Source of the DNA: Gallionella sp.
GTDB lineage: Bacteria > Pseudomonadota > Gammaproteobacteria > Burkholderiales > Gallionellaceae
DNA: 64,000 nt
Direction: 5' to 3'
Assembly: GCA_028710525.1 (NCBI GenBank)
Contig: JAQTTY010000005.1
Coordinates: 1-64,000 of the forward strand
Part shown: positions 11,210-20,015 of the stretch, one piece after another
Numbering within the stretch: position 1 is the stretch's first letter
How the letters are laid out: the number at the start of each line of letters is the position of its first letter
The notes under the pieces: generated by a model
What the model was told of the DNA's origin: nothing
The model's database searches: none
Seen by the model: the letters and a program-made list of their open reading frames with translations, nothing else
Program-made: the position numbers and the translations under genes

Positions 11210-12364
11210 CTACAAAGCGCGTGACAGATCGCCGCGTGCAAAACCGCTTAAGCTTGCATCCATACCCTTAGCGAAGGCGATAACTTTGAACAGATCGCCC
11301 ATCTCGGCCGGACTGGTCAATTTCTGCATCTGGGCGGACAAAGGCAGATAGGTCTTCAAATCTTCGGGTGATACCTGCGCCAGCAAATCGGTGATACCAC
11401 CGTTGATCAGGAAAAAAGCCTGATTGGTATAACCGATCAAAGATAGTCCTACATCTATGCCCGCTTCCGCGACCGCAGTGAAATCTACATGCGCGGTGAT
11501 GTCCTGCAGACCCGGCAAATAAAAGGGGTCGTCATGTGCATGATGACGGTAGTGACACATCAAGGTGCCCTTGTTGCGTTGCGGATGATAGAACTCGCGC
11601 GCGCCAAAACCATAGTCTATGAACAGCAGCGCACCACACTGCATACGGCTCGCCAGACTCTGTATCAAACCGCTCGCCGCCAGACATATCTCACTCACGT
11701 AACCATCTGGCACGACGATCTTCTGTGCCGCAGCCAACAGTGCTGCATCGGCGATCCCACGTTCCGCCCATGCGAAACCATCAGCTTGCACGACCACACC
11801 GCGCTCCTTCAATGCACTGTCATTCCAATGCACCAGATGCACGGGCAAAGCATCCAGCACCTCGTTAGCGACCACGGCACCCGAGTAACTTTCCGGCAAG
11901 GCGTCCAACCACACTACGCGTTGCACAAGATGCGGCAGACGCTGTTGCAACAAGGCTTGCTGGCGCTGACGCAGATCGGCGCTCACTTCGAGTATGGAAT
12001 AACTGTCCGGCAAGGTGCCCAAATGCTCCAACTCGGTAAGCATGTCCAAAGCCAGTTTGCCACTGCCCGCACCCAGCTCAAGGATATGGGGTGCACTGTT
12101 CGCCATCACCTGTTGCACCTGTCGCGCCAGCGTGCGACCGAACAAAGAGGAAAGTTCAGGCGCAGTGATGAAGTCACCCGCCTCGCCCAATTTATGCGAA
12201 CCCGCCGTGTAATAACCCAAGCCCGGCATATACAGAGCAAGCTCCATAAACCGCGCAAAACTGATCCAACCACCGTGTTGGGCGATATCGTCCTGTATCG
12301 CGCGGGTTAAATGAGTGCTGTGTTCCAGTGCTTCTGGGCTAGGGGGAGGTAAGGGATTCTGCAT
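11210..12364 (-). CDS. MidA/NDUFAF7-family SAM-dependent methyltransferase
   Basis: The 384-residue cytoplasmic protein has the SAM-binding motif ELGAGSG (residues 96–102), preceded by the family hallmark GDFITAPELSSLFG (63–76). In mitochondria the homologue NDUFAF7/MidA methylates an arginine of a complex I subunit; the bacterial substrate is not established. The gene stands alone on the minus strand and is divergent from folM, with only 61 bp between the start codons. A long open frame on its opposite strand (11489–12310) is a shadow. Confidence 0.88.
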   Translation of the reverse strand: MQNPLPPPSPEALEHSTHLTRAIQDDIAQHGGWISFARFMELALYMPGLGYYTAGSHKLGEAGDFITAPELSSLFGRTLARQVQQVMANSAPHILELGAGSGKLALDMLTELEHLGTLPDSYSILEVSADLRQRQQALLQQRLPHLVQRVVWLDALPESYSGAVVANEVLDALPVHLVHWNDSALKERGVVVQADGFAWAERGIADAALLAAAQKIVVPDGYVSEICLAASGLIQSLASRMQCGALLFIDYGFGAREFYHPQRNKGTLMCHYRHHAHDDPFYLPGLQDITAHVDFTAVAEAGIDVGLSLIGYTNQAFFLINGGITDLLAQVSPEDLKTYLPLSAQMQKLTSPAEMGDLFKVIAFAKGMDASLSGFARGDLSRAL

Positions 12365-12368
12365 GGGC

Positions 12369-12377
12369 TGTTATAAT
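12369..12377 (+). promoter_or_regulatory. Extended -10 promoter for folM–ttcA
   Basis: The plus strand reads TGTTATAAT, an extended -10 element (TGnTATAAT) with a perfect TATAAT hexamer. It lies about 48 bp before the folM start, at the beginning of the divergent folM/MidA gap. No good -35 hexamer is seen, which fits an extended -10 promoter. Confidence 0.6.
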
Positions 12378-12425
12378 CGCGCGTTTCTTAAAATGAAAAG
12401 TCGGGGGAGTTTAGTGGAGGCAGCG

Positions 12426-13166
12426 ATGCAAGGCAAAGTGGTATTGGTGACAGGCGGTGCAAAACGCGTAGGCGCGGCGATTTGTCGACGCCTGCACGCG
12501 GCCGGCGCAAGCATCGCGCTGCACTATCACACCTCACAGCATGAGGCCGCCGCCTTACAGGATGAATTGAACGCTTTGCGTGCCGACAGCGTGGCCAGTT
12601 TCTCCGCCGATTTGCTCGATCTGGACGCCTTGCCCAAGCTGGTACAGCAGACGCTGGCGAACTTTGGCCGGCTGGACGGACTGGTTAACAATGCTTCCAG
12701 CTTTTATCCCACACCCTTGCAAACTGCGAGCGAAGCTGACTGGCACGACCTACTGGGTACCAACCTCAAAGCGCCGTTGTTCCTTGCGCAAGCCGCTGCG
12801 GCAGAACTGCGTCGCACCCATGGCAGCATCGTCAACATCGTCGACATCCACGCCGAGCGCCCCATGCAGGGCCATCTGGTCTATAGCATCGCTAAAGGCG
12901 GACTACGCGCCTTGACGCTAGGGCTGGCACAGGAGTTGGCACCAGAGGTACGCGTCAATGGCGTGGCGCCTGGACCGATTTTGTGGCCGCAACACCGCGA
13001 CTGGAACGACGCGGCGAAACGCGAGGCCATCGTCGCGCAGACTCTACTCAAGCGTGTAGGCGAACCCGACGACATCGCCAAGACCGTGGCATTTTTGCTG
13101 AATGACGCCCCCTATATCACCGGCCAGATCATCTCCGTAGATGGCGGCAAGAGCATCAACACTTGA
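12426..13166 (+). CDS. folM: FolM-type pteridine reductase (short-chain dehydrogenase)
   Basis: The 246-residue protein is an NADPH-dependent SDR. It has the pteridine-reductase version of the cofactor motif, TGGAKRVG (residues 9–16), NNAS (88–91), and the Asp–Tyr–Lys triad Asp140/Tyr153/Lys157. The 13-residue Asp–Tyr spacing of [25 protein letters not shown] sequences matches PTR1-type enzymes rather than ordinary Ser–Tyr–Lys SDRs. The likely role is reduction of dihydromonapterin or dihydrofolate. Start 12426 is chosen for the GGAGG 5 bases upstream; the longer frame from 12315 runs into the divergent gene. ttcA follows after 11 bp. Confidence 0.88.
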   Translation: MQGKVVLVTGGAKRVGAAICRRLHAAGASIALHYHTSQHEAAALQDELNALRADSVASFSADLLDLDALPKLVQQTLANFGRLDGLVNNASSFYPTPLQTASEADWHDLLGTNLKAPLFLAQAAAAELRRTHGSIVNIVDIHAERPMQGHLVYSIAKGGLRALTLGLAQELAPEVRVNGVAPGPILWPQHRDWNDAAKREAIVAQTLLKRVGEPDDIAKTVAFLLNDAPYITGQIISVDGGKSINT

Positions 13167-13177
13167 TTGGAAACACT

Positions 13178-14038
13178 ATGAACGCGATCGTACAACCCAT
13201 CCATTTCGAAGCACACTCGAACAACTTCAACCGCTTGCGCAGCCGCCTCGAACACCAAGTCGGCAAAGCCATAGGTGACTTCAATATGATAGAAGAGGGC
13301 GACAGCGTGATGGTATGCCTTTCTGGGGGTAAGGACTCTTATACCCTGCTCGATATCCTGCTTGCGCTGCGCAAACGCGCGCCCATCGACTTCCGCATCG
13401 TGGCGATGAATCTCGACCAGAAGCAGCCCGGCTTCCCTGCCGATGTGCTGCCCACTTATCTGAAAAATCTAGGCGTGGAATATCACATCGAAACGCAGGA
13501 CACCTACTCCATCGTCAAAGAGAAGATCCCCGAAGGCAAGACCACCTGCTCACTATGTTCGCGTCTGCGTCGCGGCATCATCTATCGCGTGGCGGGCGAA
13601 CTAGGCGCGAACAAGATCGCACTCGGCCATCATCGCGACGACATGATAGAGACGCTGTTCCTCAATATGTTCTTCGCAGGCAAGCTCAAGGGCATGCCCC
13701 CCAAGCTTATCACCGACAAGGGCGACCATATGGTGATACGTCCGCTGGCCTATTGCGCCGAGAAGGACATCGCCAAGTTCGCACGCGCCATGGAATTCCC
13801 CATCATCCCGTGCAATCTGTGCGGTTCACAGGAAAACTTGCAGCGCCAGAACGTCAAAGAGATGCTCAACGCTTGGGAACTGCAATATCCCGGCCGCACC
13901 GCGACCATGTTCACCGCGATGCAGAACGTCTCCGCCTCACACCTGATGGACAGCAGTCTGTTCGACTTCAAGCACATCCAGATGGGTGACGCGCATGCCA
14001 CCGGTGATCTGGTGTTCGATCAAGAAGAAGCCTGCTAA
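13178..14038 (+). CDS. ttcA: tRNA 2-thiocytidine(32) synthetase TtcA
   Basis: TtcA thiolates C32 of certain tRNAs using an iron–sulfur cluster and ATP. The 286-residue product has the PP-loop SGGKDS (residues 49–54), a first CxxC in [12 protein letters not shown], the HHRDD metal/adenylation segment and a second CxxC in [10 protein letters not shown]. These are the diagnostic TtcA features. The ATG at 13178 is preferred over an in-frame TTG at 13163 because it gives the usual start and has GGAA just upstream. It is co-transcribed with folM. Confidence 0.95.
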   Translation: MNAIVQPIHFEAHSNNFNRLRSRLEHQVGKAIGDFNMIEEGDSVMVCLSGGKDSYTLLDILLALRKRAPIDFRIVAMNLDQKQPGFPADVLPTYLKNLGVEYHIETQDTYSIVKEKIPEGKTTCSLCSRLRRGIIYRVAGELGANKIALGHHRDDMIETLFLNMFFAGKLKGMPPKLITDKGDHMVIRPLAYCAEKDIAKFARAMEFPIIPCNLCGSQENLQRQNVKEMLNAWELQYPGRTATMFTAMQNVSASHLMDSSLFDFKHIQMGDAHATGDLVFDQEEAC

Positions 14039-14106
14039 GGGAACCGAATCAAATTTACCCAGTCAGACGGCCCGTTCCTTTAACGTATATTTTACGGAGT
14101 TATCCC

Positions 14107-15384
14107 ATGCATAAACGTCATTTAGCCTTATCCGGCCTCACACTAGCCTTGCTCTTGGCCGGATGCGCCACTCCTGTCAGCACCACCATTCAGCCCACTC
14201 AGGCCAACATCGCCAAGTACAGCACCCTGTCTGCACTGGACGTAGTGACCGCACTGGAAAAGAACGTCAACGATGCTAAAGCGTCCGGCATGAATTTCAC
14301 TGCTCCGCACTACTACCGTGAAGCCGCACAAGTGCTAAGCGACTGCCAGAGCGGCCTGAACAGCAAGCCTAAAGACCAGTTGGCACAGATGGCCGCCAAG
14401 GGCGATGCGATCCTAGAAAAAGGCCGCAACGTGATGTCTATCGTGCAATACCGCTTCGCTCAAGAGCTGGAACTCAAGAGCAAGATCGATGCGCTGGATA
14501 CCGCCAAGCTTCTGCCTAAAGATTACGAGAAGACTATGGGCGAATTCTCTGGTCTGATTGAGAAGGTAGAGCGCGAGCGTCCTGAAAATATCGACAAGAG
14601 CAAAGAAGCATTGTTGAAGTCGCTAGAGGCTTTGGAGATCAAATCCATACAAGAAGGCGCGCTGCACGCCAGCGAAGTGATCAACAACGAGAACAAGGCC
14701 AAGTTGGCAGACAAGCAAGTGCCGGAAACCTATGGCTTGGCACTTAAGGCATTCAATGATGCCAAGACCCAGATCGCCGCAGCGCCACATGATGCCGCAC
14801 TGGTGAAACGCTTAGGTGCTGAAGCCTTGTTCGCGGCACGCCATGCACAACAGGTGAACGAACGCGTCGCGCTGTTGCAAACACAATTCAAGACCGCAAG
14901 CGGTAGCTCTCCTTCCTTCGGCGCATCGACAGGTGGCATGGGTGGTGGCGGCATCAGCATGCAATCTGGAGGCGGCTCATCCAATGCAGCGATGGACAAG
15001 ACCACGGTAGAGAAGATTGTGTTGCAGGAAGAGGATCGATTGCTCAGCATCTCCACCGCACTGGGTCATAAGGATTTGCGTGATCTGACGATAGACAAAC
15101 AAGTCGCAGAACTTAAACGCGTCGCTGGCGAAAAGGCTGGTGCACCTGCAATTGCCGCGAACAACAGCAAGCTGGAAGCCGATCTACAAGCTGCCCAAGC
15201 AGCGACCAAACAAGCCATGGCGCAACTTGCGGAAAAAGATCAGCAGCTCAGCACACAGGCCGTACAACTGGCGGACAAAGATGCGCAGATCGCCGCCTTG
15301 AACAGCAAGGTCACGCAATTGGAGACCGCAGCCGCCAGCAAGCCTGTCGCAGCCGTTAAGAGCAAAGCCAAGAAGAAAAAGTAA
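14107..15384 (+). CDS. Coiled-coil lipoprotein of unknown function
   Basis: A 425-residue protein with a type II signal peptide: lipobox LLAGC with the lipidated Cys at residue 20, followed by ATP, so outer-membrane sorting is likely. The body is almost all helical. A Gly/Ser/Met-rich linker lies near residues 265–297, and a Gln/Ala-rich coiled coil follows (about 345–415: KLEADLQAAQAATKQ, LAEKDQQLSTQ). The extreme C-terminus is basic (KSKAKKKK). I do not recognise the family. ACGGAG precedes the start and a strong bidirectional terminator follows. A cell-envelope scaffold is plausible but unproven. Confidence 0.8.
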   Translation: MHKRHLALSGLTLALLLAGCATPVSTTIQPTQANIAKYSTLSALDVVTALEKNVNDAKASGMNFTAPHYYREAAQVLSDCQSGLNSKPKDQLAQMAAKGDAILEKGRNVMSIVQYRFAQELELKSKIDALDTAKLLPKDYEKTMGEFSGLIEKVERERPENIDKSKEALLKSLEALEIKSIQEGALHASEVINNENKAKLADKQVPETYGLALKAFNDAKTQIAAAPHDAALVKRLGAEALFAARHAQQVNERVALLQTQFKTASGSSPSFGASTGGMGGGGISMQSGGGSSNAAMDKTTVEKIVLQEEDRLLSISTALGHKDLRDLTIDKQVAELKRVAGEKAGAPAIAANNSKLEADLQAAQAATKQAMAQLAEKDQQLSTQAVQLADKDAQIAALNSKVTQLETAAASKPVAAVKSKAKKKK

Positions 15385-15423
15385 GTCCACTTAGCCCTTA
15401 ATTTGCATGGGCTGAAAACAAAA

Positions 15424-15452
15424 ATGCTCCCGAGATTCGGGAGCATTTTTTT
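15424..15452. terminator. Bidirectional intrinsic terminator
   Basis: A perfect 10-bp stem ATGCTCCCGA / TCGGGAGCAT with a 3-base loop is followed by seven T on the plus strand and preceded by five A, giving a T-run on the other strand too. It lies between the plus-strand lipoprotein gene and the minus-strand YhcH gene and can end both transcripts. Confidence 0.92.
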
Positions 15453-15483
15453 CGCCTTCTAGTTCCGCCACAAGCAGCCTAAA

Positions 15484-15939
15484 TCAAACCGCAACTACCG
15501 CGACCTTAAAGATCACCTTGCGTATAGGGCCGTTGCTGACCAGTGGCGCATGCGCATCCTCGGGAAAGAAGATGCAGAAATGATCTGCAGGCGTGCTGAT
15601 CCATGTCGCCGCCTCATCCGCAAAGAAACGGATATCGCGCTCAGCGTTGTGCTCGTCCATTGGCTGATGGCAATCCACCAGCGCCTTCCAACCCATCTCG
15701 TCCACACCCTCCAATACCAGCTGGATATCGATGTACTTACGATGCGCCTCCAACTTAGCTTCCGCACGTGTGCGACCATTGGCTTCTTCAACGATAACGA
15801 ACAATTGCTTATCGATGATCTGATGCACACCCGGTGTCAGCGCATTGAGGTCAGTGTCACGGATATAGGCGAACGCACGCGGGAACAGCGGGTGCAAGGC
15901 AGCGTAGCGGGAGGAAGAATCGAGCATGGAGAAAATCAT
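15484..15939 (-). CDS. YhcH/YjgK/YiaL family protein
   Basis: The 151-residue protein matches the YhcH/YjgK/YiaL (DUF386) cupin-like family: KLEAHRKYIDIQLVLEG, an acidic middle, and the C-terminal FCIFFPEDAHAPL metal-site region with conserved His. E. coli members sit in sialic-acid and sugar operons and are thought to act on sugars (anomerase-like), but here no sugar genes are near. Its ATG overlaps the stop of the GIY-YIG gene upstream by 4 bp, so it is probably translated by coupling with a nuclease-fold protein, an odd pairing. Confidence 0.85.
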   Translation of the reverse strand: MIFSMLDSSSRYAALHPLFPRAFAYIRDTDLNALTPGVHQIIDKQLFVIVEEANGRTRAEAKLEAHRKYIDIQLVLEGVDEMGWKALVDCHQPMDEHNAERDIRFFADEAATWISTPADHFCIFFPEDAHAPLVSNGPIRKVIFKVAVVAV

Positions 15940-16808
15940 AATTTTGCTGCTGCTTCCTGAATGGATTTTAAAACTTTACCTTGTTTATCTTTCCACTCGG
16001 TACGACCATTCGCTGCACGACCCAAAATAACACTCGCAGCATATGAAGGGGAACTGAAACTGTAATCCTGCGTGAAAACTAACGCGTTGCTTTCAGATTT
16101 AACTACCTTACGTTCCTTTAATTCAGCTCTTAGCTCTACAGCACCACGCGCATGAATTGCTGCCGATGGCTGCTCATCCAGCATTGCTTGTGAACCACTC
16201 AATACTATAAAACCTTGAGATGATTCGTACCCTCTCGCTTGGATTCCCTTTGCATCAAGGTACAACGTCTCAGACTGAAAACCACTCGGTGTTCGCTTTG
16301 GTTGCTCAAATGCGTTAATACCCAACACAGGAAGCATCCCCAGTAAGTGATCTAAGAAAACTTCCATATCAGCACGGTCTGCTTCGGAAAGGTTGGAGAT
16401 GGCAGGTTGATTCTTATTTTCTAGAGGTAGACGCTTGGCCTCATTCGCCAACGCGATTAAACGAGCTTCTAAAAATTGAACATGAGCCTTGTTAAGTGGC
16501 GAGCCTGTCGAAATAAAGAATACTGCACGATTCCAAAAATCTTTCGATGCATAGTGGCTATCCAGTCTTGGTTTTACTGGGTCTCCTTCGCCGATATATA
16601 TTTGCTCACCATCTCCATCATCGCGGGAGCCAAGCAGTAGATAAACACCAGTTTGAGAAAATTCATTGCGTTGCTTAATTGAAGGGTAAACAGTTCTAGG
16701 AAATATCAATGCCTTACCAACCCAATTTGAACGTTCGACAATACGCAATCCATCGGGGTCACCATCAGCTACAAAGATACGTAGAGAAAAGGGATAGTTT
16801 GTACTCAT
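15936..16808 (-). CDS. GIY-YIG nuclease-domain protein with C-terminal DUF4357
   Basis: The 290-residue protein has a GIY-YIG fold in residues ~50–120: GVY (54–56), YIG (71–73), Arg81/His85 and a likely catalytic Glu114 in FLEARL. The C-terminus (~265–290, SPSYAASVILGRAANG, W-x-DKQGK) resembles DUF4357, a module often found with GIY-YIG domains in bacterial accessory genes. The coding sequence is visibly richer in A/T than its neighbours, which suggests recent acquisition. The start follows GGAG by 7 bases. It is coupled to YhcH downstream. Function (repair, restriction or defence) is unknown. Confidence 0.82.
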   Translation of the reverse strand: MSTNYPFSLRIFVADGDPDGLRIVERSNWVGKALIFPRTVYPSIKQRNEFSQTGVYLLLGSRDDGDGEQIYIGEGDPVKPRLDSHYASKDFWNRAVFFISTGSPLNKAHVQFLEARLIALANEAKRLPLENKNQPAISNLSEADRADMEVFLDHLLGMLPVLGINAFEQPKRTPSGFQSETLYLDAKGIQARGYESSQGFIVLSGSQAMLDEQPSAAIHARGAVELRAELKERKVVKSESNALVFTQDYSFSSPSYAASVILGRAANGRTEWKDKQGKVLKSIQEAAAKL

Positions 16809-16960
16809 TCATAATCTCCAGGGTCAAGTAGCGCAAACTGCATTCTGCAGTTGCATACCCCTCGACATGCTAAGCATGTGCTGTTGGGGCAAAAGCCCAT
16901 TACAGCCACAGCCTACCCCTTGCGGTTGCATGACGAACGGTTTGTTTAAACCATTTGATT
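16809..16960. other. Hairpin-rich intergenic leader before the GIY-YIG gene
   Basis: No gene is seen here. A perfect 7-bp hairpin AACTGCA-TTC-TGCAGTT lies near 16836–16852. A second inverted repeat ACATGCT-A-AGCATGT lies near 16866–16880, flanked by CCCC and GGGG that can extend it. A GGTTT-GTTT-AAACC hairpin (containing a GTTTAAAC palindrome) lies near 16933–16946. None is followed by a T-run, so they are not standard terminators. They would form the 5' leader of the GIY-YIG transcript. Confidence 0.5.
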
Positions 16961-18301
16961 CTACAGAAAACGCGCCACCATGCCCTTGGACATATCGCCC
17001 TGCATCGGTATCTGCACTTTATGACCACTGCCGGGTGCCACAGTCAACGCTTCACCTTTTACGCTACGCATTGCTGCTAGGTCGATGATGCTATTGCCAC
17101 TGGGGTGGATGATCTCCAGCTTGTCGCCGACCGAGAACTTGTTCTTCACTTCCACTTCGGCATAACCGTTCGCGCAGCTGACGATGTCGCCCACGTATTG
17201 CTGGCGGAAGCTCTCGGAGTGGCCGCGCATATAGTTCTGCTGCTCGTGGGTGTGGTGGCGTTCGTAGAAGCCGTCGGTGTAGCCGCGATTCGCCAGCGCA
17301 TCCAAGGCACCCAACAACTGCGTGTCGAAGGGACGACCTGCGACCGCGTCATCAATCGCCTTGCGATACACCTGTGCGGTACGTGCCACGTAGTAGATGG
17401 ATTTGGTGCGGCCTTCTACCTTGAGTGAATCTACGCCTATCTTAACCAGCTTTTCGACGTGCTCGACGGCGCGCAGGTCTTTGGAGTTCATGATATAGGT
17501 GCCGTGCTCGTCTTCCATCACCGGCATCAATTCATTCGGGTGATCGTGACGCGCGATCAAATAGACTTTGTCGGCGGCGGGGTGGCGTATCTGCGAACCG
17601 CAATCAGACAAACCTGATTCGCCCAGTGCCTTATCGAAATCAAAATCTATCTTCTGGATATCTCCGGTCGCATCTTCTTCCGCATCTTTGACCTTGTAGT
17701 CCCAGCGGCATGAATTGGTGCAAGTGCCTTGGTTAGGATCACGATGGTTGAAGTAACCCGACAGCAAGCAACGGCCCGAGTAGGCGATACACAACGCGCC
17801 ATGCACGAACACTTCCAACTCCATATCGGGACACTCTTGACGGATCTCGGCGATCTCATCCAGCGACAATTCGCGCGACAAGATCACGCGTGTCAGACCC
17901 AAAGACTTCCAGAATTTCACAGCCGCATAGTTAACCGTATTCGCTTGTACGGAAAGATGGATGTCCACCTCGGGCCAGCGCTCGCGCACCATTGCGATCA
18001 AGCCAGGGTCGGCCATGATGAGCGCATCCGGTTTCATTGCTATGACTGGCTCCATATCCGCCATATAGGTCTTCACCTTGGCGTTGTGCGGCATCAAATT
18101 GCTGGCGATGAACAATTTTTTGCCCAAGGCTCGCGCCTCGGAAATGCCGGTTCGCAAACCTTCCAAGGTGAACTCGTTGTTGCGCGCGCGCAGCGAGTAG
18201 CGCGGCTGACCGGCATACACCGCATCCGCGCCAAAGGCATAAGCCATACGCATCTTGTCCAAGGTGCCCGCAGGCAAAAGCAATTCAGGTGACTTCATCA
18301 T
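16961..18301 (-). CDS. trhP: U32-family tRNA hydroxylation protein TrhP (YegQ-like)
   Basis: TrhP takes part in prephenate-dependent 5-hydroxylation of U34 in tRNAs. The 446-residue protein has the U32 signature FVHGALCIAYSGRCLLSG, followed by GTCTNSCRWDY with the cysteines expected for an Fe-S cluster. The N-terminus ELLLPAGTLDKMRMAYAFGADAVY is typical of YegQ. Length is close to E. coli YegQ (453). Start 18301 begins MMKSPE; the second ATG three bases on is equally possible. An inverted repeat (family B) separates it from metF. Confidence 0.9.
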   Translation of the reverse strand: MMKSPELLLPAGTLDKMRMAYAFGADAVYAGQPRYSLRARNNEFTLEGLRTGISEARALGKKLFIASNLMPHNAKVKTYMADMEPVIAMKPDALIMADPGLIAMVRERWPEVDIHLSVQANTVNYAAVKFWKSLGLTRVILSRELSLDEIAEIRQECPDMELEVFVHGALCIAYSGRCLLSGYFNHRDPNQGTCTNSCRWDYKVKDAEEDATGDIQKIDFDFDKALGESGLSDCGSQIRHPAADKVYLIARHDHPNELMPVMEDEHGTYIMNSKDLRAVEHVEKLVKIGVDSLKVEGRTKSIYYVARTAQVYRKAIDDAVAGRPFDTQLLGALDALANRGYTDGFYERHHTHEQQNYMRGHSESFRQQYVGDIVSCANGYAEVEVKNKFSVGDKLEIIHPSGNSIIDLAAMRSVKGEALTVAPGSGHKVQIPMQGDMSKGMVARFL

Positions 18302-18323
18302 CTACCACTCATTTCAAAAAATA

Positions 18324-18420
18324 TTCCCTCCCCTATGCAGGGGCAGGGTTAGGGAGGGGGTAGAAACGTTGTGCTCTACGACACGACCCCATCCCGGCCT
18401 TCCCGCTGCAAGGGGGATGA
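18324..18420. repeat. Intergenic inverted repeat, family B, copy 1
   Basis: Two related C/G-rich units face each other: CCCTCCCCTATGCAGGGG followed by GGGTTAGGGAGGGGGT at the left, and CCCCATCCCGGCCTTCCCG followed by CTGCAAGGGGGATGAG at the right. Similar units occur near 30,757 and 45,637. It fills the gap between metF and trhP. The unit resembles the CCCTCCCC(N)GGGGAGGGTT repeats common in proteobacterial intergenic DNA; mechanism of spread is unknown. Confidence 0.7.
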
Positions 18421-18428
18421 GATTCTGC

Positions 18429-19268
18429 TTACTTCTTCAGCAAACCCAATCTATCCCATATCGCCAAGCTAGGTGCTGCTTGGTTCAGGGTATAGAAATG
18501 CAGACCGGGCGCGCCGCCAGCCAACAATTTTTCGCACAAACTGGTTACGACATCCAGACCAAAAGCCTGCACCGCCTCGTTGTCGTCTCCGCAACCTTCT
18601 AGCGTCTTGCGCATCCAGCGCGGGATCTCTGCTCCGCACATCTCGGAGAAGCGCGCCAATTGCGAGTAACGCACGATAGGCATGATGCCGGGCACGATGG
18701 GCGTGGTGATACCCAGCTTGCGACTTTGATCAACAAAGTAGAAATAGCTGTCGGCGTTATAGAAGTACTGCGTGATGGCCGCATCTGCACCCGCCTCTAC
18801 TTTGCGCTTAAAGTTAAGCAGATCATCGCGCGCCGAACGGGCTTGCGGATGCACCTCGGGATAAGCCGCCACTTCGATATGGAAGTGGTCACCGGTCTCA
18901 GCGCGGATAAACTCAACCAACTCGTTGGCATAGTGGAACTCACCGATGCTGCCCATGCCGGAGGGCAAGTCGCCGCGCAAGGCGACGATGCGGTCTACAC
19001 CCAAAGTCTTGTAGGTGTTGAGCAGCGTGCGGATGTTCTCCTTGGTCGAGCCGACGCAAGAAAGATGCGGCGCGACATCAGAGCCTGAGGCTTTGATCTG
19101 CGCCACGGTCTGCAAGGTGCGGTCCTGTGTGGAGCCGCCCGCACCAAAGGTCACCGAGAAGTATGCTGGATCGTGTGCCGCCAGCATCTTGCGCGTGGCG
19201 ACCAACTTCTCCATTCCTTCGGGAGTCTGTGGTGGGAAGAATTCGAAACTAAAAAGTTGCTTGTTCAT
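18429..19268 (-). CDS. metF: 5,10-methylenetetrahydrofolate reductase MetF
   Basis: MetF reduces methylene-THF to 5-methyl-THF, the methyl donor for methionine synthesis, using FAD. The 279-residue product has the family start FSFEFFPPQTPEG, FSVTFGAGGST, the flavin-contact region ALRGDLP and EVAAYPEVHPQA, and AAITQYFYN. Start 19268 (MNKQLFSFEF) is the conventional one and overlaps the holin-like gene stop by 4 bp; a longer frame to 19310 adds unconserved sequence. It ends the ahcY–tfoX-like–holin-like–metF operon, so the SAH riboswitch may influence it. Confidence 0.96.
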   Translation of the reverse strand: MNKQLFSFEFFPPQTPEGMEKLVATRKMLAAHDPAYFSVTFGAGGSTQDRTLQTVAQIKASGSDVAPHLSCVGSTKENIRTLLNTYKTLGVDRIVALRGDLPSGMGSIGEFHYANELVEFIRAETGDHFHIEVAAYPEVHPQARSARDDLLNFKRKVEAGADAAITQYFYNADSYFYFVDQSRKLGITTPIVPGIMPIVRYSQLARFSEMCGAEIPRWMRKTLEGCGDDNEAVQAFGLDVVTSLCEKLLAGGAPGLHFYTLNQAAPSLAIWDRLGLLKK

Positions 19269-19618
19269 TTTTTTCCTAATAACTGTTGGGCCGCTGCGGA
19301 CAGCGCCCAAGTAAAAATACTGTACAGGACTGCGCCTAGCACGCCGTGCCAGAAGCTATCCACGATGAAGCCGCGCAACACTGAACCTACCAGCCAGAAC
19401 AAGGTGCCATTGATGACAAAGATGAACAAACCCAGCGTGAGCAAGGTCACCGGCAAAGTCAGCAACAACAACAGCGGACGTATCAAAGTGTTGACCAAGC
19501 CCAACAGAAAGGCTGCGACCAGCGCTGCGACGAAGCCGTCCACATGGATGCCAGGGACGAAGTTCGCCACGGCGATCAATGCCATGCCATTCAACATCCA
19601 GATGATCAATAGTCTCAT
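19265..19618 (-). CDS. Phage-holin-family (YvlD-like) membrane protein
   Basis: A 117-residue protein of four hydrophobic segments (starting IIWMLNGMALIAVANFVPGI) with the conserved NTLIRPLLLLLTLPVTLLTLGLF core of the COG1950/YvlD 'phage holin family' membrane proteins. Despite the name these are chromosomal proteins with no shown holin activity. Overlaps metF and the TfoX-like gene by 4 bp each, so the three are translationally coupled. Confidence 0.85.
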   Translation of the reverse strand: MRLLIIWMLNGMALIAVANFVPGIHVDGFVAALVAAFLLGLVNTLIRPLLLLLTLPVTLLTLGLFIFVINGTLFWLVGSVLRGFIVDSFWHGVLGAVLYSIFTWALSAAAQQLLGKK

Positions 19619-19983
19619 TTCTTTTTCCTAGTACTAGTCGCGGGTTTAGCAGCTTGTGCCCGTAACGCGGCCGCATACGCCAGCTGACACCAATCGCACA
19701 TCTCGGCAGGCGATTCCAAACAGTCGGCCGGTGCAGACCAATACGACAGTTGCACCTTACGCCCAGCACTTTCGTAAGTGAAGGGCAGACTGCCGGCCTG
19801 CTCGAAACGCATCACGCTGTCTGCATCGGTCTTCAGATACAGCGTGTCCTCAGCGATCAACGCGAACATCACGCCCTCACGGTACAGTCCATAACCACCG
19901 AACATGCGCCGCGATGTCACTATGCCAATATGCGACATGGTCTCCAACACATACGCCAAAAACTCGTTATGTGGGGAGACCAT
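19615..19983 (-). CDS. TfoX N-terminal domain protein
   Basis: A 122-residue protein matching the TfoX/Sxy N-terminal domain: RRMFGGYGLYREGVMFALI followed by DTLYLKTD and PFTYESAGRKVQLSYW. The C-terminal TfoX domain of Sxy competence regulators is absent and replaced by a short basic tail (TSTRKKK). Short N-only proteins are common and their function is not established. It lies 32 bp after ahcY and overlaps the holin-like gene by 4 bp. Confidence 0.85.
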   Translation of the reverse strand: MVSPHNEFLAYVLETMSHIGIVTSRRMFGGYGLYREGVMFALIAEDTLYLKTDADSVMRFEQAGSLPFTYESAGRKVQLSYWSAPADCLESPAEMCDWCQLAYAAALRAQAAKPATSTRKKK

Positions 19984-20015
19984 GGTGTTATGCCGCTGCC
20001 TTAACAGCCGTTAAA

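Noticed and set aside
11489..12310. 273-codon open frame on the plus strand
   Set aside because: It lies wholly opposite the MidA-like methyltransferase gene, whose product has clear motifs. The plus-strand translation is rich in His, Arg and Gln, typical of an antisense shadow.
13163..13177. TTG start for ttcA
   Set aside because: An ATG 15 bp further on gives the conventional N-terminus and better ribosome-site spacing.
16836..16880. Paired palindromes as ends of an insertion sequence
   Set aside because: No transposase remnant or target duplication is visible within or around the 152-bp gap.
19265..19618. Holin-family gene as a sign of prophage
   Set aside because: YvlD-type 'phage holin family' proteins are chromosomal. 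No other phage gene, integrase or att repeat is near, and the gene sits in a housekeeping operon.
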